Of a stretch of 64,000 bases of DNA, positions 9,242 to 18,362 are shown one piece after another. The stretch spans positions 1,637,021 to 1,701,020 of the forward strand of contig NZ_KB913032.1 of NCBI RefSeq assembly GCF_000384215.1, read 5' to 3'. The notes under the pieces are model-generated. The model had not been told where the DNA came from. It saw nothing but the letters and a program-made list of their open reading frames with translations, and did no database searches. The position numbers and the translations under genes were made by a program. The DNA is from Amycolatopsis alba DSM 44262 (GTDB lineage: Bacteria > Actinomycetota > Actinomycetes > Mycobacteriales > Pseudonocardiaceae). How positions within the stretch are numbered: the stretch's first letter is position 1; each line of letters begins with the position of its first letter.

Positions 9242-10465
9242 CTAGGCGAGTCCCTTGAGATCGGCCGTCTTCAGCTGCTCCGCCGTCACCGAAGCGCGTC
9301 CCTCGACAAGGGCCTTCAACGCGTCCCCGTCATCCCACTGGTTGACGTTCATCGCGGCGGTCACCTGCCCGTCCCGCAGCCAGAACGCCGTGAAGTCCCG
9401 CGCCGCGAGGTCGCCGCGCACCACCAGCTGATCGGTTTCGGGATCGGCGAGGCCTCGGTATTCGCAGCCGAGGTCGTACTGGTCCGAGAAGAAATACGGG
9501 CTCTTCAGGTACGGCTCGTTCTCTCCCAGCAGGTTCGCCGCGACGTGCTCGCCCTGCCATTTCGCGTTCGACCAGTGCTCGACGCGGACGCGTTTTCCGT
9601 AGCGGGGATGGAAATGCGCGGCGATGTCGCCGATCGCGTAGACGTCGGGCGCGGCGGTCCGCAGGCCCGCGTCGGCGCAGACACCGCCGTCGTCGGACAG
9701 TTCCAGCCCGGCGGCGTGCGCGAGGTCGACGCGGGGAGCGGCGCCGACGGCCACCAGCACGACGTCCGCGGGAAGCTCATCCCCGCTCTGAAGACGTACG
9801 CCGGTCACCCCGTCCGGGCCACCGGTGAACCCGGCGACGCCTTCACCGAGACGCCAGTTCACCCCGTGGGTGGTGTGAAGGTCCTTGAAGACGCCGGACA
9901 CCTCCTCGCCCAGTACCGCGAGCAGCGGCGAGCCGACCTGGTCGACCACGGTCACCTCAGCGCCATGCTCCCTGGCGGCCGCCGCGGCCTCAGTGCCGAT
10001 CCAGCCCGCGCCGACGATCACCACCCGTTCGGCGTCCTTGAACGCCGAACGCAGCGCCAGCGCGTCGTCGAGGGTGCGCAGGGTCCGCAGTCCGGGCAGG
10101 TCGCCGCCGGGCACCGGCAAGGAGCGCGGCTGGGAGCCGGTCGCGAGCACGAGACGGTCGAAGCGATGCTCGCCGCCCGCGTCGTCGTGCACGAGGCGCG
10201 AGCCGAGTTCGATCTTGGTCGCGGTCGCGCCGCTCCGGAAAGCGATGTCCTTCTCTTCGTAGAAACCCGCGTCGTGCACCCAATCGGGTTCATCGGTGTT
10301 GCCCATCAGCAGCCCTTTGGACAAGGGCGGTAATTCGTACGGGCGATGCTTGTCGGTGCCGAGCAGCAGGATTTCACCCGCGTAGCCACGTTCTCGCAGC
10401 GTCCCGGCGGCCGTCGCTCCCGCGAGGCCGGCACCGACGATGACGATCTTCCTGGGTTCGGACAC
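9242..10465 (-). CDS. FAD-dependent ferredoxin/rubredoxin reductase
   Basis: A 407-residue flavoprotein of the ferredoxin-NAD+ reductase family that supplies electrons to P450s or dioxygenases. It shows the FAD Rossmann motif VIVGAGLAGATAAG near the N-terminus, PPLSKGLL, a second dinucleotide fold VIVGAGWIGTEAAA for NAD(P)H, and the FAD-contacting YAIGDIAAHF. It has no ferredoxin or P450 neighbour here, so its partner is encoded elsewhere. It is monocistronic, and its 3' end abuts the palindrome-rich gap. Confidence 0.9.
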   Translation of the reverse strand: MSEPRKIVIVGAGLAGATAAGTLRERGYAGEILLLGTDKHRPYELPPLSKGLLMGNTDEPDWVHDAGFYEEKDIAFRSGATATKIELGSRLVHDDAGGEHRFDRLVLATGSQPRSLPVPGGDLPGLRTLRTLDDALALRSAFKDAERVVIVGAGWIGTEAAAAAREHGAEVTVVDQVGSPLLAVLGEEVSGVFKDLHTTHGVNWRLGEGVAGFTGGPDGVTGVRLQSGDELPADVVLVAVGAAPRVDLAHAAGLELSDDGGVCADAGLRTAAPDVYAIGDIAAHFHPRYGKRVRVEHWSNAKWQGEHVAANLLGENEPYLKSPYFFSDQYDLGCEYRGLADPETDQLVVRGDLAARDFTAFWLRDGQVTAAMNVNQWDDGDALKALVEGRASVTAEQLKTADLKGLA

Positions 10466-10613
10466 AAAGACCTCCCGAGCAGGCTTTCCCCCGGACGCTA
10501 CTCCGGTTCCCCCACGTCCGGCCTAGCCAAACCCGAAGTCGATCACGGAATGCGTGGCCGGTTAACCCATCAGTAGGAATGTGGCGTAACCCGCGTCACG
10601 GCCTCGAAATCAC

Positions 10614-10634
10614 CTCGTCCCAGCCTCGGACGAG
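10614..10634 (+). promoter_or_regulatory. Leader hairpin before a small gene
   Basis: CTCGTCC (10614-10620) and GGACGAG (10628-10634) form a 7-bp hairpin directly before the AAAGGGAG ribosome site of the gene at 10646. It could modulate translation; this is weakly supported. Confidence 0.3.
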
Positions 10635-10645
10635 AAAGGGAGATC

Positions 10646-10879
10646 ATGGGCTACGGGAGGATGAGGACGTTGGCACCGCGGGACGAATGGTCGGTCGGCT
10701 GCCGGGATCTCGCGGGCAGGCGCCGGGACGTGACGGTGTTCGTGAGCAGCGACAAGATCGTGCTCGTGGCGCCGCCCGGCGAAGCCGCCGTACTCGGGCC
10801 GCTGGACGTGGGGCGCCTGCGCGCCGCGCTCCGCGACGCCGTGGTCGCGGTGGCCGAACATCCGGATCACAGTGAATGA
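10646..10879 (+). CDS. Small protein of unknown function (77 aa)
   Basis: A short, well-started gene with AAAGGGAG seven bases before the ATG. The protein is mixed alpha/beta, with a strand-rich middle (RDVTVFVSSDKIVLVAPPGEAAVL) followed by a helix (LRAALRDAVVAVAEH). It has no signal peptide or membrane segment. I do not recognise the family. Codon use and GC-rich third positions match neighbouring genes, which supports it being real. It precedes the double reductase by 58 bases on the same strand, but the IR at 10891-10906 suggests the reductase has its own promoter. Confidence 0.6.
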   Translation: MGYGRMRTLAPRDEWSVGCRDLAGRRRDVTVFVSSDKIVLVAPPGEAAVLGPLDVGRLRAALRDAVVAVAEHPDHSE

Positions 10880-10890
10880 CAACTACCGTT

Positions 10891-10906
10891 CCTACTTCTG
10901 AGTAGG
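10891..10906. promoter_or_regulatory. Candidate operator before the double reductase
   Basis: Inverted repeat CCTACT-TCTG-AGTAGG, 32 bases upstream of the ATG at 10938. Its reverse complement shares TACCTACTC with the region before the efflux gene (about 7515). No adjacent regulator is obvious. Confidence 0.35.
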
Positions 10907-10937
10907 TAGAGTCGGCTCCGTTCGGAAGGAGCAGGCC

Positions 10938-12911
10938 ATGACCACCTACTTCGTGACGGGCGCGACGGGTTTTCTGGGAAAACGCCTGGTCGCGCGCCTA
11001 CTGCGGCGACCTGAGACCGTAGCCGTCCATGTTCTCGTGAGGGAGACCTCACGCGGGAAGCTCCCGAGCCACGAGAAGCTCGTTCCCGTCACCGGCGATC
11101 TGACCGAACCTTCGCTGGGCATCGACCCCGCCCGGCTGGGTCGCCTCGACCACGTCGTGCACCTCGGCGCGATCTACGACCTCACCGCGGACGAGGCCGC
11201 CAACCGCGCGGCCAACGTCGACGGCACCCGCAACGTCCTGGAGTTCGCCGCCGCCGCGAACGCCGGACTCTTTCACCACGTCTCTTCGATCGCGGTCGCC
11301 GGGCAGTACGCCGGGCGCTTCACCGAAGCCGACTTCGACCTCGGCCAGTCCTTCGCGTCGCCGTATCACGCGACGAAGTTCGAGGCGGAGAAACTCGTGC
11401 GACGGCATGGGAAAACGCCGTTCCGCGTGTACCGGCCGTCCGCCGTGGCCGGCGATTCGCGCACCGGTGAGATGGACAAGATCGACGGTCCGTACTACTT
11501 CCTCCCCGCGATCTCGCGGCTCGCCGCCCTGCCTCGCCGCTTCCCGCTGGCCGCCCCTGATCTCGGCGCCACGAACATCGTGCCGGTCGACTACGTCGTC
11601 GAAGCGATGGAACACCTCATGCACGTCGACGCGCCCACCGGCAGCACGTACCACCTCGCGTCGCCTCGGCCCCAGCCGCTGCACGAGGTCTACAACGCCT
11701 TCGCACGGGCCGCGGGCGGCCCGAAGATCTCCGCCGTCCTTCCCCCGCGACCGTCCGGCGCGCTGAAGCGGGCCGGGACCCGGCTGGCGAAGTCCGCGGC
11801 GGCCGGGTTCGACCGGGTCCCCGGCGGGCGTCCGGCCCGCGCGGCGGTACTGGCGGAACTCGGCGTCCCGCTCGAAGTCCTGCCCCATCTGAGCATGGAG
11901 GTCGACTTCGACACGAGCGCGACCACCGCGGCCCTCGAAGGCAGCGGGATCACCTTGCCGCCGTTGAAGGAGTACGCCGGTCCGCTCTACCGCTACTGGC
12001 TCGCGCACCTGGACCCCGATCGCGGCCGCCGCCGTCCGGGGCCGGAACCGCTCGACGGCCGCAAGGTGCTGATCACCGGCGCCTCGTCGGGCATCGGGCG
12101 CGCGTCCGCGCTGGCCGTCGCTGCGAAGGGCGCCGAAGTGATCCTGGTGGCCAGGCGTGCTGACGAACTCGAAGAGGTCCGTGAGCAGATCGTCGCGGCG
12201 GGTGGGAAGGCCTCGGCGTATCCGTGCGACCTCACCGACGGCGGCGCGGTCGACGCTCTGGTCAAGGACGTGCTCGCCGCGCACGGCGCCGTCGACATGC
12301 TGGTCAACAACGCCGGCCGCTCGATCCGGCGCTCGCTTTCACTGTCCACCGAACGGTTCCATGACTACGAGCGCACGATGGCCATCAACTACTTCGGCCC
12401 CGTGCGGCTGACGCTGGGCCTGCTGCCGTCGATGACCGCGCGCGGGTTCGGCCACGTCGTCAACGTGACCACGCAAGGGCTGCAGACCGACACCCCACGG
12501 TTTTCCGCTTACCTGGCCTCGAAGGCCGCGCTGGAGGAGTTCGGGCTGACCGCCGGCCGGGAAACGCTTTCCGACGGCGTCACCTTCACCTCGGTCCGGA
12601 TGCCGCTGGTGCGCACCGACATGATCACCCCGACCGGGTCCTACCGCGGCATGCCGTCCAGCTCCCCCGAACGCGCCGCCGCTCTCGTGGTGAAGGCACT
12701 GGAGAAACGACCCGAGATCCTGAATCTGCCCGAAGGCACGGCCGCCGAGTTGGTGACGCTCGTCGCACCGAAGACGGCGCGGTTCTTCGCCCACCTCGTC
12801 TACCGCGCGATGCCGGAGTCCGCTCCGGAATCCCGTGGCCTGCCCCGGAAGGCTCCGCTCGCCTCGGTGGCGGGCGCGGTCACCAGGCTTCTCTGGCGCC
12901 GCCGTCCCTGA
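10938..12911 (+). CDS. Two-domain reductase: extended SDR fused to classical SDR (mycobacterial AcrA1-like)
   Basis: A 657-residue fusion. Residues about 1-350 form an extended SDR/epimerase-like domain (TGATGFLG cofactor loop, HVSSIAVAG, YHATK catalytic pair), similar to the fatty acyl-CoA reductase/male-sterility fold. Residues about 375-640 form a classical SDR (LITGASSGIG, NNAGRS, YLASK). The order and length match the mycobacterial multifunctional acyl-CoA reductase AcrA1 (Rv3391), which suggests two-step reduction of a fatty acyl-CoA to an alcohol, with intermediate transfer between domains. Substrate is unproven. The ATG has GGAAGGAG upstream. Both active-site pairs are intact. Confidence 0.85.
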   Translation: MTTYFVTGATGFLGKRLVARLLRRPETVAVHVLVRETSRGKLPSHEKLVPVTGDLTEPSLGIDPARLGRLDHVVHLGAIYDLTADEAANRAANVDGTRNVLEFAAAANAGLFHHVSSIAVAGQYAGRFTEADFDLGQSFASPYHATKFEAEKLVRRHGKTPFRVYRPSAVAGDSRTGEMDKIDGPYYFLPAISRLAALPRRFPLAAPDLGATNIVPVDYVVEAMEHLMHVDAPTGSTYHLASPRPQPLHEVYNAFARAAGGPKISAVLPPRPSGALKRAGTRLAKSAAAGFDRVPGGRPARAAVLAELGVPLEVLPHLSMEVDFDTSATTAALEGSGITLPPLKEYAGPLYRYWLAHLDPDRGRRRPGPEPLDGRKVLITGASSGIGRASALAVAAKGAEVILVARRADELEEVREQIVAAGGKASAYPCDLTDGGAVDALVKDVLAAHGAVDMLVNNAGRSIRRSLSLSTERFHDYERTMAINYFGPVRLTLGLLPSMTARGFGHVVNVTTQGLQTDTPRFSAYLASKAALEEFGLTAGRETLSDGVTFTSVRMPLVRTDMITPTGSYRGMPSSSPERAAALVVKALEKRPEILNLPEGTAAELVTLVAPKTARFFAHLVYRAMPESAPESRGLPRKAPLASVAGAVTRLLWRRRP

Positions 12912-13024
12912 CGTCCTCGCCGCCGGGCTCGATCGGGGGACGCCCCCGGCCGCTACCATCGGTTTCCGATACGCCGTGGGGTCGGCGGGCACGGGCCGAG
13001 GCAGGGACAGCGGGAAGGGGCAGT

Positions 13025-14830
13025 GTGGACGTCGCCAGTCCCCCGCTGTCGACCGGACCGGACACGGCAGTGGTACGTCCGTCCAGGACAGTGCTGCGGC
13101 TTTCCCTGCACGCGGCCTGGGTGCTCGCGCTCGCCGTCGTCACCGAACTCCGGGTGGGGCGCTTCGGTTTCCACCCGTCGGACCAGGGTTTCATCCTGGC
13201 CCAGGCGTGGCGGGTGCTGCACGGCGAGGTCCCGCACTCCGACATCATCTCCGCGCGCCCCCTGGGTTCGGCGTACCTGCACGTCGTCGACTTCGTGGTG
13301 CCGGGGCCGCTGTTCTTCGTCTCCAGCGTGCTCAGCATGCTGGAGATCATCCTGGCGACCATCGCGTTCGCCGTGCTGGTCACCCGGCGCCGCGTCCGCG
13401 ACTGGGGGCCGGGCCTCACCGGGCTGACCGCCGCCGCGTCCCTGCTGAACCTCAACGCGTTCCCGCTGATGGCCTGGCACACGATCGACGGGATCTTCCT
13501 GACCGCCTGCGGCGCCTGGGCGCTGGATTCCGGGCTGCGCCGCGAGTCGGCTTGGCCGCGGCGCCTCGGCCTGGTGCTGCTGGGCACCGCGGTGTTCGTC
13601 AAGCAGAGTTTCGCGCCGGTCCCGCTGATCGCGCTGTGCTGGTTGCTGCTGCATCCGTCACTGCGCGACGGCGCGTTCCGCACCGGCCGCTGGTGGGCGC
13701 GCCTGGCCTGGGATCTGCTGGCGCTGGGCGCTTTCCTGGTGTTCTACCTCGGAATCGTCACGTTCGACGGCGGGCTCGGCGCAATGGCCGAACAGCTCAC
13801 CGGCGGCCTTCCCGCTTACGGCGAACGACTTCTCGGGCTGTGGCTGGAAAATCCCGAGACCCTGCTGCTGCCACCGGTGCGGGGCTTGACCTTCTTCGCC
13901 ATCGCCGGTGTGCTTCTGGCGCTGCTCGGGTACTTCCGCGACCGCGCCGGATTCACCGGTGCGCTCCTCGCGCGGCTGCTGCTCCTGGCGGGGGTGGCGG
14001 TGGTGGTCGGCACTGTCGTCGATGGACACTTCACCGGCGCGTCGCGCTGGGCGGACGTCCTCTGGTGGATCCTCGGTGTGGCGCTCCTGGTGAACTGGGC
14101 GGCGAACCGGCGGTTCCCGAAGATGGGCGCGCTGGTCTTCGCGACCGGGTTCATGACCAGTCTGTCCTGGGGCAACGACACCCCGACGCTGTTCACCGGA
14201 ACGCTGGCGCTGACGGCGATCCTGGAGCTTTCGGACGCGCTGCCGCCGCTGCCCGAGCCGTCCGGCCGGATCCGGCTGGCGGGGGCAACGGCGATGGGGC
14301 TGGTCGCCGTGCTGGCCTCGGGCTGGGCCGTGATCACGCACCACGACGATGCCGCGTACCTCGACATGGCGCGCGAGAAACTGACCGGCGACCTCGGCGC
14401 GGTGACACCGTCGATGCGCGGGATCCGGACGAACCCCGGCACTTTCACCTACGTGTCCCAGATCCAGGACTGCGTCACGCGCTTCCCGGCGGGACGCACG
14501 GCCGTCCTGCCCGACAATCCGTTCGCCTACCCCGCTTTCGGCCTGCACAACCCGTTTCCGCTGGAATGGCCGCTGCCGCTGGAGATCGTCGCCGACGCCC
14601 CGCAGCGCATGCTCGCGACCGCCGACGAACTCAACCGCGACGGCGACTACCTGGTGCTGTTCCAGACGGTCAGCATGCCGACGCTGGCCAAAGGCGGGCC
14701 GGTGCCCGCCGAGGTCACGGGCGACACGCCGATCTTCGACTACCTCGGGCTGGAGAACGCGCTGCGGTCGCGGCTCACCGGGCAGACCGTCACCTGCGGC
14801 AGCTTCGTCGGCAAGTGGATGCCCAAGTAG
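13025..14830 (+). CDS. Polytopic membrane protein, possible GT-C-type glycosyltransferase
   Basis: A 601-residue protein with about 10-12 hydrophobic segments through residue 450 and a roughly 120-residue hydrophilic C-terminal part. A GFHPSDQGFILAQAWRVLHGEVPHSDI segment after the first membrane helix resembles the early acidic loop of GT-C glycosyltransferases and of actinobacterial cell-envelope membrane proteins. No catalytic assignment is safe. The GTG start follows GGGAAGGGGCAGT. It is convergent with the cupin gene, with only three bases between the stops. Confidence 0.75.
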   Translation: MDVASPPLSTGPDTAVVRPSRTVLRLSLHAAWVLALAVVTELRVGRFGFHPSDQGFILAQAWRVLHGEVPHSDIISARPLGSAYLHVVDFVVPGPLFFVSSVLSMLEIILATIAFAVLVTRRRVRDWGPGLTGLTAAASLLNLNAFPLMAWHTIDGIFLTACGAWALDSGLRRESAWPRRLGLVLLGTAVFVKQSFAPVPLIALCWLLLHPSLRDGAFRTGRWWARLAWDLLALGAFLVFYLGIVTFDGGLGAMAEQLTGGLPAYGERLLGLWLENPETLLLPPVRGLTFFAIAGVLLALLGYFRDRAGFTGALLARLLLLAGVAVVVGTVVDGHFTGASRWADVLWWILGVALLVNWAANRRFPKMGALVFATGFMTSLSWGNDTPTLFTGTLALTAILELSDALPPLPEPSGRIRLAGATAMGLVAVLASGWAVITHHDDAAYLDMAREKLTGDLGAVTPSMRGIRTNPGTFTYVSQIQDCVTRFPAGRTAVLPDNPFAYPAFGLHNPFPLEWPLPLEIVADAPQRMLATADELNRDGDYLVLFQTVSMPTLAKGGPVPAEVTGDTPIFDYLGLENALRSRLTGQTVTCGSFVGKWMPK

Positions 14831-14833
14831 GGG

Positions 14834-15337
14834 TCAGAGAATTTCGGTGCGGTACTTCGCGGCGAGTTCCTTGCCCTTCGCCCGGCGTTCCCGCTGCTCC
14901 TGCTCGGTGAGCACGGGTGGTGCCGAGTCCGCGCGGTCGACCGGGTCGGCGACCTGCCGGAAGTACTCCTCCTGCCCGGCAGGCGCGCACATGCACAACA
15001 TGCGCGCAGGCTCGTCCGAGACATTGCGGAAGAAATGCGGGGCGTTGGCGGGAACGTTGACCGTCTCACCCGCCCGCACCCGCACCCGCTCGCCACGGAA
15101 GGTGAACTCGAGTTCGCCTTCCAGCAGGGTGAACATCTCCTCGAAATCGTGCCGGTGCGGCGGGGGCCCGCCGTTCGGGGGCACCCGCATTTCGATCAGC
15201 GTGTAGCGACCGTTGGTCTGTTCGCCGGAGACCAGGATCGTGTAGATGCCGCCTGCCAGCGCTAGGTGCTCGGCATTCTCGGAGTTCTTCGAGGCGACGA
15301 CCAGTCGCCGTTCGGGGTCGTCCAAGGGAATGGTCAT
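14834..15337 (-). CDS. Cupin-2 domain protein
   Basis: A 167-residue single cupin. The metal-binding motifs are present: PPHRHDFEEMFTLLEGELEF (two His and a Glu) and the later PANAPHFFRN histidine. It is probably a small metalloenzyme or sugar/aromatic-acid-binding protein; the reaction is not predictable. A charged helical tail (EQEQRERRAKGKELAAKY) follows the barrel. It lies 36 bases downstream of the MocR-type regulator on the same strand, so the two may be cotranscribed. Confidence 0.82.
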   Translation of the reverse strand: MTIPLDDPERRLVVASKNSENAEHLALAGGIYTILVSGEQTNGRYTLIEMRVPPNGGPPPHRHDFEEMFTLLEGELEFTFRGERVRVRAGETVNVPANAPHFFRNVSDEPARMLCMCAPAGQEEYFRQVADPVDRADSAPPVLTEQEQRERRAKGKELAAKYRTEIL

Positions 15338-15373
15338 GGTTTCCAGCGTGCCACGGAACGACCAGGCAGGGGG

Positions 15374-16690
15374 TCAGTCGACGCCTGCGTCCTCGGGGCG
15401 CCCGGAAGCGAGCCCTGCCAGGACGTCCAGAGCGGCGCCGAGGGTCTCCAAGGGCGGCGAAGACACCGCGAGCCGGACCGCGTTCGGGGCGTGCCCCGGT
15501 ACGACGGCGAACGCGGCCGCCGGGGTGACCGCGATCCCGCGTCGCGCGGCCGCGGCGACGAAGGTCTCGGCGCGCCAGTGCTCCGGGAGTTCCCACCAGC
15601 AGTGGTACGCGCGCGGATCGGCGCGCAGCGTGAACCCGGCCAGCCGGTCCGCAGTCATCCGCAGGCGTTCGGCCGCGTCGAGCCGTTTCGCCCGTTCGAC
15701 GGTTTCCAGGGTGCCGCCGGTGATCCAGCGGGTGGCGGCTTCGACGGCGAACCGGGGCGCCACCCAGCCGCCCGAGCGCACCGCCGCGGCCAGCCGCTCC
15801 GTCCATTCCGCCGGGACGGCGAGGAATCCGGTGGTCAGTCCAGGGGCGAGCCGTTTGGACAGGCTGTCGGTGAACACCGTGCGTTCCGGCGCGTACGCCG
15901 CGAACGGGCGGACCTCGGGCCGCAGGAAGGTGTAGATCCCGTCCTCGATCACCGGGATGTCCATCCGGCGCACGGTTTCCGCCAGCGCGACGCGCCGCCC
16001 TTCGTCCATTGTGGACCCAAGCGGGTTGTGCAGGGTCGGCTGGACGTACAGCGCGCGGACGGACGCGGCTTCGAGCGCCTCGGGAACGAGGCCCAGGTCA
16101 TCGGTCTCGACGGGGACCAGCTGAACGCCGAGCCGCCCGGCGAGCGCCTTGACCACGGGGTACGTGATCGCTTCGACGGCGAGGCGTTCCCCCATCGGCA
16201 CGAAGGCGGCGATGGCGGCCGCGATGGCCTCACGGCCGCTTCCGGCGAAGAGGATTTCGGGCGTCCAGCCTTCCTTCGCGAACAGCCCGGCGGCGGCGTC
16301 ACGCGCCTGCTTCGAACCGGTGACACTCCCCGGCCGCAGCGCCGCTGTCAGGACGTCTTCACGCAGGAGCGGCTCCAGCGCCTTCCCGACCAGCGCCGAT
16401 TGCTCCGGGAGGACGGCGAAATTGAGCTCCAGGTCGACCGTCGCACCGCCCGGCTCGGCGAGCGCCGTCTCCAGCGGCGGCCTTCCGGCGCGGACGAACG
16501 TGCCCCGGCCGACCTCGCCGACCACGACACCTCGCCGGACGAGTTCGCCGTAGACCCTGGCGGCGGTCGAGCTGGCTATCCCGCGGTCACGGGCGAACCG
16601 CCGCTGCGGGGGCAGCCTGTCTCCGGGGCGGAGCCTGCCCGCCTCGACATCGGCGGAGATCTCGTCCGCGACTATCCGGTAGTCCTCCAT
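15374..16690 (-). CDS. MocR/PdxR-type GntR regulator with aminotransferase domain
   Basis: A 438-residue regulator with an N-terminal winged HTH (residues about 1-70; GRLRPGDRLPPQRRFARDRG) and a class I aminotransferase-like domain. The predicted PLP lysine is in TDSLSKRLAPGL, so it probably senses PLP or a PLP-amino-acid adduct. The frame is open further upstream, but MEDYRIVADE at 16690 behind GAAGGGGC gives the normal start. It is divergent from the siderophore ATPase. The adjacent cupin is the nearest candidate target. Confidence 0.87.
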   Translation of the reverse strand: MEDYRIVADEISADVEAGRLRPGDRLPPQRRFARDRGIASSTAARVYGELVRRGVVVGEVGRGTFVRAGRPPLETALAEPGGATVDLELNFAVLPEQSALVGKALEPLLREDVLTAALRPGSVTGSKQARDAAAGLFAKEGWTPEILFAGSGREAIAAAIAAFVPMGERLAVEAITYPVVKALAGRLGVQLVPVETDDLGLVPEALEAASVRALYVQPTLHNPLGSTMDEGRRVALAETVRRMDIPVIEDGIYTFLRPEVRPFAAYAPERTVFTDSLSKRLAPGLTTGFLAVPAEWTERLAAAVRSGGWVAPRFAVEAATRWITGGTLETVERAKRLDAAERLRMTADRLAGFTLRADPRAYHCWWELPEHWRAETFVAAAARRGIAVTPAAAFAVVPGHAPNAVRLAVSSPPLETLGAALDVLAGLASGRPEDAGVD

Positions 16691-16813
16691 GCCGCCCCTT
16701 CGATCGCACCGAGATCGCTCGCGGGATTGCACCGCGAAAGCGCACTGCGGATGATGCCATCGAAGGGCGGTGTGAGCCGACTGCGACCTACGGAACACCA
16801 CAACGGCGGACTC

Positions 16814-16832
16814 CTAGGTTAGCCTAACCTGC
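16814..16832 (+). promoter_or_regulatory. Iron box (IdeR/DmdR-type)
   Basis: CTAGGTTAG-C-CTAACCTGC is a close match to the actinobacterial consensus TTAGGTTAGGCTAACCTAA. It ends one base before the GTG at 16833 and overlaps a TAGCCT that could be the -10 element (16820-16825). Repression by iron-loaded IdeR/DmdR is expected. Confidence 0.85.
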
Positions 16833-17651
16833 GTGGAAACCCTCACCGAGCAGCGCACGACGTCACGACTGCACGCGGACGCCCTGACGCTGGCCTACGA
16901 CGGCAGGACCGTGGCCGAAGACCTCGGGGTGGTCATCCCCGACCGGTCGTTCACCGTCATCGTCGGCCCGAACGCCTGCGGCAAGACGACCCTGCTGCGC
17001 GCGCTCGCGCGGATGCTCAAACCCCGCCAGGGTTCGGTGTTCCTCGACGGCCAGGCGATCAGCTCCTTTCCCGCCAAGGAGGTCGCCCGGAGGCTCGGCC
17101 TGCTGCCGCAGAGCTCGATCGCGCCCGACGGCATCACCGTCGCCGACCTCGTCGCGCGCGGCCGGTACCCGCACCAGCGCCTGCTGCGCCAGTGGTCGCG
17201 CGAGGACGCCACCGTGGTCTCGGAGTCCATGCGCGCGACCGGCGTCGACGACCTCGCCGAGCGGCTGGTCGACGAACTGTCGGGCGGCCAGCGGCAGCGT
17301 GTGTGGATGGCGATGGCACTCGCGCAGGAGACCGACCTCCTGCTGCTCGACGAGCCGACGACCTATCTGGACATCGCGCACCAGATGGACATCCTGGACC
17401 TGTGCGCGCAACTGCATCAGGAACAGGGCCGGACGCTGGTCGCGGTACTGCACGATCTCAACCACGCCGCGCGCTACGCGACCCACATGATCGCGATGCG
17501 GGGCGGAGAGGTCCTGGCGACAGGCACCCCCGAAGAGGTCGTGACCGCGGACAACGTCGAAAAGATCTTCGAACTGCCGTGCCGCGTCATGCCTTGTCCC
17601 GAAACCGGGACCCCGCTGGTCATCCCGAAGGCCGGGCGCCGCGCGGCCTGA
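16833..17651 (+). CDS. Iron-siderophore ABC transporter ATPase (FepC/FecE family), probably leaderless
   Basis: A 272-residue ATPase. Walker A is GPNACGKT at about residues 45-52, the signature is LSGGQRQRVWMAMALAQE, and Walker B is LLLLDEPTTYLDIAHQMD. The FepC-type TTYLD segment marks it as a ferric-siderophore importer. No permease or binding protein is adjacent, so it is an orphan that serves a transporter encoded elsewhere. The GTG start abuts the iron box, leaving no room for a Shine-Dalgarno sequence. Transcription from the TAGCCT element would therefore give a leaderless mRNA. The next in-frame starts would cut into the ATPase fold. Confidence 0.88.
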   Translation: METLTEQRTTSRLHADALTLAYDGRTVAEDLGVVIPDRSFTVIVGPNACGKTTLLRALARMLKPRQGSVFLDGQAISSFPAKEVARRLGLLPQSSIAPDGITVADLVARGRYPHQRLLRQWSREDATVVSESMRATGVDDLAERLVDELSGGQRQRVWMAMALAQETDLLLLDEPTTYLDIAHQMDILDLCAQLHQEQGRTLVAVLHDLNHAARYATHMIAMRGGEVLATGTPEEVVTADNVEKIFELPCRVMPCPETGTPLVIPKAGRRAA

Positions 17652-17704
17652 GGTGCGCCCGTCGGGCATCCGCTTTTCCGTCAGGCGACCTAAGTCGAGG
17701 TGCC

Positions 17705-18361
17705 ATGTCCCAGGAAATCTGGTCCAAAGTGGACGAGTACATCACTGATGCGCTCGTCCCGTCCGATCCCGCTCTCGAAGCGGCTCTTCTCGCCTCCGAC
17801 GAGGCGGGGATGCCGCCCATCGCCGTCGCTCCGAACCAGGGCAAGCTGCTCCACCTGCTGGCCAGGATGATCGGCGCCCGCTCGATCCTCGAGATCGGCA
17901 CGCTCGGCGGCTACAGCACCATCTGGCTCGCCCGCGCGCTCCCGCCGGGCGGGCGTCTCGTGACCCTCGAGTACTCCCCGGAATTCGCCGAGGTCGCGCG
18001 GAAGAACCTCGACACCGCCGGCGTCGGCGAGTTCGTCGACATCCGGCTCGGGAAGGCGCTGGACATGCTGCCCGGCATCGAAGGCCCGATCGACCTGACG
18101 TTCATCGACGCGGACAGGGTCAACAATCCGGCCTACTTCCAGGAGGCGCTGCGGCTGAGCCGTCCGGGCGGGCTGATCGTGATCGACAACGTCGTGCGCG
18201 CGGGCGCGGTGGCCGACCCGTCGGACACCTCCGAGGAGATCAGGGGACTGCGGCGGATGCACGAACTGATCGCCGCCGAACCGCGGGTCGACGCGACCGC
18301 GCTGCAGACCGTCGGCAAGAAGGGGCACGACGGGCTGGCCGTCGTGCTGGTGACCTCCTGA
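17705..18361 (+). CDS. SAM-dependent O-methyltransferase (methyltransferase_3 family)
   Basis: A 218-residue class I methyltransferase of the catechol/caffeoyl-CoA type. It has the SAM motif SILEIGTLGGYSTIWLARAL, the acidic loop VTLEYSPE, and the metal/substrate loop FIDADRVNNPAYF followed by IVIDNVVR. It is likely Mg-dependent and methylates a catechol-like hydroxyl. An open frame extends 500 bases upstream through the ATPase gene, but the ATG at 17705 behind GAGGTG is the credible start. Its stop is one base from the stop of the convergent PBP gene. Confidence 0.88.
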   Translation: MSQEIWSKVDEYITDALVPSDPALEAALLASDEAGMPPIAVAPNQGKLLHLLARMIGARSILEIGTLGGYSTIWLARALPPGGRLVTLEYSPEFAEVARKNLDTAGVGEFVDIRLGKALDMLPGIEGPIDLTFIDADRVNNPAYFQEALRLSRPGGLIVIDNVVRAGAVADPSDTSEEIRGLRRMHELIAAEPRVDATALQTVGKKGHDGLAVVLVTS

Positions 18362-18362
18362 A

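Noticed and set aside
12835-14910. 691-codon frame overlapping the membrane protein gene
   Set aside because: Arg/Ala/Pro-rich shadow of the real gene at 13025-14830; typical of GC-rich DNA.
17192-17704. N-terminal extension of the O-methyltransferase
   Set aside because: It overlaps the siderophore ATPase in another frame; arginine-rich, no similarity.
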